Source: Euonymus europaeus (lineage: Eukaryota; Streptophyta; Magnoliopsida; Celastrales; Celastraceae). From it: a DNA stretch of 64,000 nt. The position numbers and the translations under genes are program-made. The number at the start of each line of letters is the position of its first letter. Positions within the stretch are counted from its first letter, which is position 1. Positions 56,778 through 64,000 of the stretch are shown here, piece after piece. The DNA lies in the NCBI GenBank assembly GCA_963580455.1, contig OY756964.1, positions 9,610,001-9,674,000 on the forward strand, in the 5' to 3' direction. Below the pieces are notes generated by a model. That model saw nothing but the letters and a program-made list of their open reading frames with translations. It did no database searches and was not told where the DNA came from.

Positions 56778-59700
56778 TCAAATGATTGGAACAGGATCAG
56801 AGAGCCTTAAATTCTCATCAAGATGTTCTGTTGCTGGCTCTAAATAGTGCTTGAGACGATGACCATTCACTTTAAAAATATTTCCCGTCTGTGGGTGTTG
56901 AAGATTCACTGCACCATGTCAAAAAACATGAGTAATAAGGAATGGACCATACCATCGTAAATGGAGCTTATCTGGGAATAGTCGGAGGCATGAGTTATAT
57001 AATAAGACTTTCTGCCCAGGTTCAAAATGATTTCTCAAAATGGTCATATCATGATAGGCCTTGGTCTTCTCCTTGTATATTTTAGAGCTCTCATAGGCTT
57101 CATTTTGGAGTTCTTCCAACTCACTCAACTGCAACTTTCGTTGCTCTCCTGCAGCCTTCATCTCAAAATTGTACTGTTTGATAGCCCAATATGCTTTGTG
57201 CTCTAATTCAACTGGTAAGTGGCAGGGTTTGCCAAAAACCAACCTGTATGGTGACATTCCAATCGGAGTTTTGTAGGCTGTACGATAAGCCCATAGAGCA
57301 TCCATGAGACGATCAGACCAATCCTTGCGTGAGGAGCTCACAGTCTTCTCCAATATCTGCTTAACTTCCCAATTACAGATTTCAGCTTGTCCGCTTGTCT
57401 GTGGATGATATGGCGTGGACACCTTATGTTTGACTCCGTACTTTTGCAATAGTGCCGCAAAAAGTTTATTATTGAAATGGGACCCTCCATCACTAATGAT
57501 CGCCCTGGGTGTTCCAAATCTTGCAAATATATTTTCTTTAAGGAATCTGAGAACAACTCGAGAATCATTAGTCTTGGATGGAACTGCTTACACCCATTTT
57601 GAAACATAATCCACAGGAAGTAAGATATATAAATAACCTTTAGATGAAGGAAAAGGTCCCATGAAATCAATACCCCAGACATCAAAAATTTCAACTATTA
57701 GAATAGGAGATAAAGTCATCTGATTCCTAGATGAAGGATTACCTAACAGCTGAAACCTATCACAAGTAGAGCAGAAAGTATATGCATCTTTGAACAAACT
57801 CGGCCAATGAAATCCACATTGCAATACTTTCAAAGCTGTCTTCTTTGGACCAGAATATCCTCTATAAGCATATGAGTGACAAAATGTGAGTATGGATTGA
57901 AATTCTGATTTTGGCACACACCGTCTGATGATTTGGTCAGAACATCATTTGAAAAGGTATGGATCATCCCAAATGTAATACTTTGCTGTTGTCACGAGCT
58001 TATCCTTGTAAGTTCTTGGTACATTTCCTGGAAGATCATTTGTAACAAGGTAATTGACAACGTCAGCATACCATGGTGTAAAAATAGATAAAGATAGTAA
58101 TTGCTCATCAGGAAACTTCTCATTTAGAGGCAAAGAGTCTTCTTCGGTCACTGAATTGTTCACCAAACGGCTGAGGTGATCAGCCACCACATTCTCGGAT
58201 CCTTTTTTATCCTTAATCTCCAAATCGAACTCTTGAAGTAATAGAATCCATCTAATCAAGCGAGGCTTCGCATCCTTCTTTTGAAGAAGGTACCTAAGAG
58301 ATGCATGGTCAGAAAATACAATTACTTTAGTGCCAATCAAATATGCACGAAATTTTTCTAAAGCAAAAATAACATAAAAGAGCTCCTTCTCTGTAGTGGA
58401 GTAGTTTAATTGGGCATCATTTAGTGTTCTACTGGCATAATAGATGACATGAGGTACTTTATTTACTCGTTGTCCCAACACTGCTCCTACAGCATAATCG
58501 GAAGCATCGCACATTAGTTTAAAAGGGAGGCTCCAATTGGGAGGCATCATGATCGGTGTTGACGTAAGAAGGAGTTTAAGCTAGTTAAAAGCTGTCAAAC
58601 ATGTCTCATCAAACTCAAATGTCACATCCTTGGATAGTAAGTTACACAATGGCTTAGCTATCTTGGAGAAATCCTTGATGAACCTCCTGTAGAAACCTGC
58701 ATGTCCAAGGAAAGATCTTATTTCCTTAACTGTAGATGGAGGTGGAAGATTACTTACCATATCCACTTTTGCTTTGTCAACTTCTATTCCCTTGCTAGAG
58801 ATGATATAACCAAGTACAATTCCTTGTTGTACCATAAAATGACATTTTTCCCAGTTTAAAACTAGATTGCATTCTTGGCATCTTTCTAAGACCAAAGTGA
58901 GGTTATGAAGGCATTTATCAAAAGATGAACCAAATACACTAAAATCATCCATAAATACCTCAATAATGTGCTCCACCATATATGAAAATATGCTCATCAT
59001 ACACCTTTGAAAAGTACCTGGAGCATTGCAAAGACCAAAAGGCATGCGCCTGTAGGCGAATGTACCATATGGACAAGTAAATGTCGTCTTGTCTTGATCT
59101 TCTGGTGCTATTGCAATCTGATTGTAGCCCGAATATCCATCAAGAAAACAATAATGGCTATGACCTGCGAGACGTTCCAACATTTGATCAATAAAAGGTA
59201 GTGGAAAATGATCTTTTCTAGTACCTGAATTAAGCTTTCTGTAGTCAATGCAAACACGCCATCCTGTTTGAACTCGTGTGGGAACCAACTCTTTATCTTC
59301 ATTAAGGACTACTGTAACTCCAGATTTTTTAGGAACCACTTGTACCGGACTAACCCATTTGCTATCAGAGATAGGGTAAATGATGCCAACATCTAGCAAT
59401 TTGAGTACTTCTTTTAACACCACCTCCTTCATTATTGGGTTAAGTCTGCGTTGGGCATCTCTTGTTGGTTTTGTTCCCTCCTCTAGTAGTATTTGATGCA
59501 TACATCTAGAGGGACTGATTCCTCTGATATTAGCAATACTCCATCCGATTGATGTTTTATGCTCTTTTAGTACCCTTAACAATTTCTCTTCTTCTTCAAT
59601 GCTGAGGTCAGACGCAATGATTACTGGCAATGTACTTTCTTCGCCCACATACGCGTACTTCAAATGCTTTGGTAATTCCTTCAACTCCAATTGAGGTGCC

Positions 59701-61010
59701 AGCACAACAGATGGTACAAGTTTTGTCTTAGACACTGGTAAAGGCTCAAAGGCAGAAATATACATACCTAAAGAAGGTAAGGCTTCAAGGCGAGCTAAGA
59801 CTTTGCTAGGTTTATCCTCATCGATAGTTCCAAAGTCATGAATTAAAACTTTGTCCACAATATCTCGACCACAACTTTCATTGAACACTTGTTGACAATT
59901 TGTATCTAACGCATCTAAGTGAAAATAGTAATGTTCATCACTTGGTAATTTGAGTGCTCCAAATACCTTGTACTCAATCGTTTGTCCCTGCACATTCATA
60001 GTTAGTGTACCCTTTGGAACATCAATTTTGGTACTTGCTGTGGCCATGAATGGACGACCAAGAATTAAGGTTAATTTTACTTCTGACAAAGGAATCGGCT
60101 CCATCTCCAATACTAGAAAATCAGCAGGTAAGATTAATCCGTCAACTTTGACTAAGACATCTTCCAGAATACACCTAGGGTATTTGATTGATCTATCTGC
60201 CAACTGGATGCTCACAGAGGTTGCCTTTAGTTCCCCTATATTCAAAGATTCAAAAACAGAAAACGGCATTAGATTGACAGATGCACCTAAGTCAAGAAGA
60301 GCTTTCTCAAACCTGTGACCCCCAATGATACAAGGGATAGTAAAACTGCCCGGATCTTTTAGCTTGGGAGGGAGTTTTCTTTATAGAACAGCTGAAACTT
60401 CCTCAAAAACCTTAATCGTTTCAAACTCTTTAAACTTCCTCTTATTTGTGTACAAATCCTTGAGGAACTTTGCATATTTTGGCATTTTTTTGATGGCATC
60501 TAAAAGAGGAATGTTAATCTCCACCTTCTTGAAAGTAACCAAGATTCCTTGCATTGGATCTTCTTTCTTGGATTTCTGCAATCTGCTAGGAAAAGGAGCA
60601 TGTGAAGAAATATAATTTGGAAGGTTAGAGTTAACCTGAAGGTTTGGCGTTTCCTGGAAAGGAGTAGCACTGCTGCTAGAATTTGGATCTAGAACGTCTG
60701 GATTGATCATATTGTCAGAGTCAAGGTTCTTCTTTTTTTCTGGCACACTCATTTTTTCAATTGTTTTCCCTCCCCTCAGAGTGATTGCTTTAGCATGTTC
60801 ATTAATCTTAGGGTTGACAACAACTTGGCCAAGAAGCTTTCCAGGTTCTCTTTGATTTAATGCAGTGGCTAACTGTCCCATTTGTTGTTCCAAATTTGCA
60901 ATGGCGTTATCAGTTTTCTGCATGAATGCTTGGGTGCTTTGTGCCATAGTGATTGGGATGATATTTTGCATATTTTTGTGGAGTTTTGAAAGTAAAACGT
61001 TGAGTTTCAA
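56778..61010 (-). pseudogene. Gag C-terminus and pol of Athila-like element A, one frame with premature stops
   Basis: All parts lie in one frame from 61010 to the stop at 56778-56780. Gag C-terminal segment (FMQKTDNAIANLEQQMGQLA); protease with DLGAS (Asp codon 60293-60291); RT (WRVCIDYRKLNSGTRKDHFP, YRRMPFGLCNAPGTF, FMDD at 58955-58944, LGYIISSKGIEVDKAK); RNase H ([47 protein letters not shown]); integrase zinc region (HSYAYRGYSG, CSTCDRFQ) and core ([35 protein letters not shown]). Premature stops: TAA 60381-60383, TAG 58581-58583, TGA 57945-57947, TAA 57588-57590, TGA 56919-56921. No frameshift was seen. Typical Athila-lineage pol. Confidence 0.88.
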
Positions 61011-62555
61011 TGCTTAAAAACCACATTTTAGGTTTGAGTTGCCGAAATCCATGTTAATGAGCCAATGCATAATTCAACACTTTGACATAGTCATTTTAAG
61101 TGTTTTCTAGTGGTTCAAGTTGGTTTGGTAGCTTAGAGATAGGAAATCCAAGTTTTGGGCATAATGGTTGAAGTTGTGGAAATGCTATCTCTTAAGCATT
61201 TGAGTTTTAATATGCCGAATTTTGTTCTATCAACCTAAAAATGGTTTTGACACTTGTTTAAGTATGTTTCAGTCATTTATGACTTGTTTGAATGATTTTT
61301 GTAGGCTTCGGATTGATCGGGATTGAATATGGAAGAAAATGCATAAAAGGAGCTGCAAAATTGAAGTTTACTGTCAACCGTCCGGACGCGTATCAGAAGC
61401 CGTCCGGACGGACAAAGAAGAAAGGTGGACAGTGGCATTTTCAAGCATATCCGTCCGGACGGTACTGTTCACCGTCCGGACGGTTGAAGAAGAAAGCCGG
61501 ACAGTGCTGTTTTCAAGCATATCTGTCCGGACAGCACTGCGCAATAATTTTCGGGTCAACTTTGGAAGGTGCAAATGATCGAATTTGAAGACACTTTCTT
61601 CTACAAAGTTGAAGTAGACATCCAGATCTTTCCAACGAGTGCTCATACGCATAAATCTATCGAGAATTGAAGTCTGTGGAATTAATACAAGATACTGCCT
61701 TGAACAGTTCCAATAATTTCGGGTTTTATGATTTTTACTCAATTCTTGAAGGGCAAACTTGTCTAATTACTTTATTTGACCAATGGGACTTATTTTTAAT
61801 AGGTTAGGATGGTCTTTTAAGAGAGGTATGAGGGTTTTATGGGTTTGGAGACCCCATTCTTTGAACAACACTGATTTTGGCCGAATTTGATACATTCTCT
61901 CTAGGGTTTTTCTCTCTTGCCTTGTTCTTCATCTTTGATTCTTGCTTGGGGTTCGAAAATAGTCTACTGAAGATTGCTAGGAGTCTTGGAGACCCAACCA
62001 ACTAGAAGTAGAAGTTTTTCCTCCTTGTAGAGCTTGAGAAGAGCCCAAGTTGGATGACCCTCAACTTCTATTTGTAGATTGGAAGGCCGATTCACCTCAA
62101 CATTCGACATTGGATTTGATTTCTAAACTCCTCTTACTTATTGTTATTTCATTTTATTATCGCATTTGGATTCATAGTTTTAGTTTAATCTATTGAATAT
62201 TTTCCATTCCGATTTAGTTTAATCTTTATGTTATGTTTTACATTTTATTATGTTGTGCTTATTTCCATTTTGATTTCCCGTAGTAGCTTAGTATTTAATT
62301 CTCATCTCGCATATTAGGGTTTAGTTCAATCAATCACCCCAAGAGGGAAAACCGAATCTAACCAATGGTTAGTGCAATTTTGCCACACTTAACATTGTGA
62401 ATACCATATTTAATTAAGTAATTAGGTTAATAATCCATAGACCCAAGCCGAAACCAAAAGTCTTTGTGAGACGATTTGGGATTCACTCATATTATTACTT
62501 TGACAAACCTACACTTGGGAAAGCGTTAATCCACTTACCTATTTTTGGCGAGTCA
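61011..62555 (+). repeat. 5' LTR of Athila-like element B
   Basis: Bounded on the right by the PBS six bases away and on the left by the break in element A's gag; about 1545 bp. It contains a 72-bp tandem duplication with four CCGTCCGGACGG-type palindromes plus one CTGTCCGGACAG (61378-61534). The left boundary is inferred. Confidence 0.65.
61378..61534. repeat. 72-bp tandem duplication carrying CpG-rich palindromes
   Basis: Palindromes CCGTCCGGACGG at 61400-61411, 61451-61462 and 61472-61483, a one-base variant at 61378-61389, and CTGTCCGGACAG at 61523-61534. The segments 61400-61462 and 61472-61534 are offset by 72 bp and share gaagaaag, ggacagtg and ttttcaagcatat. Confidence 0.9.
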
Positions 62556-62561
62556 AGTTTT

Positions 62562-62580
62562 TGGCGCCGTTGCCGGGGAC
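62562..62580 (+). other. Primer-binding site of Athila-like element B (tRNA-Asp type)
   Basis: TGGCGCCGTTGCCGGGGAC is the primer-binding site known from Athila/Calypso-type elements and assigned to tRNA-Asp. Confidence 0.85.
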
Positions 62581-62672
62581 TTTTGTCATTCGGTTCGGGT
62601 CTTCCTTTATTTTATTTTTGTTTTTATTGGGAACTTAAATTTCTACTCTACTTTGTGATTGCTTGATGTTGC

Positions 62673-63971
62673 ATGTCTTGGGTTAGAGACGATAATAATA
62701 GGTTGCGTAGAACATCTAGCAATACAAGTAGCATTGTTAGTCTTGAAACTGATTTTGCATCTGTGACTTCTGAAAGTGATTCTGAGCTTGGTTTGCCTAT
62801 TTTGTTTGACGAAGAAGTTTGTGAAAACATGGCTAATCCTGCACCACGTACTCTTAAGGATTTTATTCAGCCCACTCGCACTACTACTCCTTCATGCATC
62901 ATATTACCTGAAAATGCACCTCAATTTTCTGTTAAGCATGGCATGATGTCAGTGATACCTCAGTTCCATGGCATGGATTCTGAGAGCCCTTACCAGCATC
63001 TTACTGATTTTGAGTTGGCTTGCACTACTTTCATTAATAGGGCTAACACTGATGAGTATGTTAGATTGCGTTTGTTTCCTTTCTCTTTGAAGGATAAGGC
63101 TAAGTTGTGGTTTAATCAATTGAGAGCTAATTCTATTACTAGTTGGGTTGATATGCAACGTGAGTTCTTACAAAAATTCTTTCCATTTCAGAGAACTCAA
63201 ATGATTCAAGAGAAAATAGCTCAATTCACTCAGAAGCATGATGAGACTTTCCAAGCTAGTTGGGACCGCTTCAAGGAGTTGTTAAATATTTGTCCCCATC
63301 ATGGCTATGAGTCTTGGAGAGTTGTCAACTACTTCTATACGGGTCTGACGCCGGAGTGCAAACAATTTGTGCAAACTATGTGCAATGGAGAATTCTTTGA
63401 TAAAGAGCCAGACGCCGCATTGGATTTCCTTGATTATCTTGGAGAGAGTGCTAGCCAGTGGAATACAAGAACTGGCAGAATTGCTATAGCTGCTCAACCT
63501 TTGAGAACCATCCCAAGTGGTGGTAAATATGAGTTGAAGGAAGATGTGGATGTTCAAGCTAAGCTAGCTACTTTGTCTAGAAGACTAGAGATTATGGAGT
63601 TGGAAAAAGTCAAGGCAGTGAAAACGGTGGAACCATGTAACTTATGTGCTGATTCTAGCCATAAGACTCAAGATTGCCCTATCATGCCTATGATGGAGAA
63701 TGGAATGGACCAATTGCAAGCTGCAAATTGGGTCAACAAGATGAATAATCCTTATTCAAACACATACAATCCAGGATGGAGGAACCATCCTAACTTTTCG
63801 TGGAGGAATGATCAACCAGGACAGTCTTCACAGAGTTATCCACAACAGATGGCTCCTCCACAGCAGTTTCAGCATACTCAAAGTTATCTTCCTCCAATAG
63901 AACCTCCTGGTTTTCCTCTTCAACAACCAGTTGCTCCACCCAAGAAGTCTCTAGATGATACCATAGCATAG
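62673..63971 (+). CDS. Gag of Athila-like element B
   Basis: Forms the virus-like particle and binds the RNA genome. 432 codons from ATG 62673. Ser/Asp-rich N-terminus, then APRTLKDFIQPTR, and a Retrotrans_gag domain at about residues 110-230 (DSESPYQHLTDFELACTTF, LFPFSLKDKAKLWFNQL, WVDMQREFLQKFFP, FYTGLTPECKQFVQTMCNG). A CX2CX4HX4C zinc knuckle (CNLCADSSHKTQDC) is near residue 325, followed by a Pro/Gln-rich tail. It ends at TAG 63969-63971 after SLDDTIA; the next codons continue in frame (MATTFQ) to another TAG at 63990-63992. Both are probably mutations of Gln codons in a longer gag-pol, so only the upstream part is intact. Confidence 0.85.
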   Translation: MSWVRDDNNRLRRTSSNTSSIVSLETDFASVTSESDSELGLPILFDEEVCENMANPAPRTLKDFIQPTRTTTPSCIILPENAPQFSVKHGMMSVIPQFHGMDSESPYQHLTDFELACTTFINRANTDEYVRLRLFPFSLKDKAKLWFNQLRANSITSWVDMQREFLQKFFPFQRTQMIQEKIAQFTQKHDETFQASWDRFKELLNICPHHGYESWRVVNYFYTGLTPECKQFVQTMCNGEFFDKEPDAALDFLDYLGESASQWNTRTGRIAIAAQPLRTIPSGGKYELKEDVDVQAKLATLSRRLEIMELEKVKAVKTVEPCNLCADSSHKTQDCPIMPMMENGMDQLQAANWVNKMNNPYSNTYNPGWRNHPNFSWRNDQPGQSSQSYPQQMAPPQQFQHTQSYLPPIEPPGFPLQQPVAPPKKSLDDTIA

Positions 63972-64000
63972 ATGGCTACCACTTTTCAGTAGTTCATGCA

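Larger units (their letters stand above)
52717..61010 (-). mobile_element. Athila-like Ty3/gypsy element A (3' part; 5' end beyond a nested element)
   Basis: Minus-strand element inserted in satellite: 3' LTR 52717-54249, polypurine tract, env-position ORF 56432-55383, and gag-pol 61010-56778. Its gag is cut at 61010/61011, where a second element begins in the opposite direction. The missing gag start and 5' LTR probably lie beyond 64000. The expected duplication at the visible end is GGAGC (52712-52716). Athila-type assignment rests on the pol wording, the extra ORF and the 1.5-kb LTR. Confidence 0.85.
61011..64000 (+). mobile_element. Athila-like Ty3/gypsy element B (5' part, runs off the window)
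   Basis: Plus-strand element: LTR from about 61011 (TGCTTAAAAACC) to 62555 (GAGTCA), PBS at 62562-62580, gag from 62673. It starts exactly where element A's gag is interrupted, so it is probably nested in A in the opposite orientation. The duplication would be TTCAA (61006-61010), but the far end is outside. Its LTR is unrelated to that of A at the sequence level. The presence of stops near the end of the gag frame suggests decay. Confidence 0.75.

Overview
The window is nuclear DNA of a flowering plant, probably a eudicot. It is AT-rich, the one host gene has introns, and nearly everything else is transposable elements typical of plants: PIF/Harbinger, Tourist-like MITEs, an L1-type LINE, a Helitron, Tekay-, Tat-, Athila- and CRM/Reina-like Ty3/gypsy elements, and a Ty1/copia element. 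No species was assigned.

Left third (1-19 kb). A nearly complete two-gene PIF/Harbinger transposon (1689-6043, TTA target duplication) carries a Myb/SANT-like protein gene on + and a DDE transposase gene on -. A 5'-truncated LINE (about 6536-8127) lies just downstream of the only recognisable host gene. That gene is a four-exon caprin-like glycine-rich (RGG) protein of about 449 residues on the minus strand (12868 to 8480). Its third intron holds a 123-bp Tourist-like MITE, and two more MITEs with TTA duplications lie at 13027-13364 and 16410-17254. A minus-strand Tat-type gypsy pol remnant (14295-19078) is split by a Tekay-like LTR remnant (14844-18035).

Middle (19-42.8 kb). A decayed Helitron helicase region on + (19079-23097) is split by a Tekay-like solo LTR (19952-21984, TSD TTTAC). 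A second solo LTR follows (23098-25291, TSD ACATT/ACGTT). After an AT-rich stretch comes an internally deleted CRM/Reina-like chromovirus (27409-30572), fused at its broken right LTR to a truncated minus-strand copia element. The copia LTR (31083-42793) is itself interrupted by a complete Tekay chromovirus (32698-41802, TSD AGTAT, two 2074-bp LTRs). Its gag-pol frame carries one nonsense codon.

Right third (42.8-64 kb). A satellite array of about 53 monomers of about 160 bp shows higher-order block repetition. It was invaded by the copia element, by an Athila-like solo LTR (50526-52052, TSD TTTGT) and by a larger minus-strand Athila-like element (from 52717) of the same LTR family. The latter has an extra ORF in the env-like position and a gag-pol frame with five premature stops but no frameshift. 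A second Athila-like element on + (from 61011, tRNA-Asp-type PBS, gag) begins abruptly inside its gag and runs off the window, so it is probably nested. The nesting order, the satellite and the clade mix suggest pericentromeric or other repeat-dense heterochromatin on the right and a gene-bearing edge on the left. This is inference. I saw no clearly new biological system; the most unusual structures are the satellite's block organisation, palindrome clusters inside several LTRs, and the nearly intact Harbinger.
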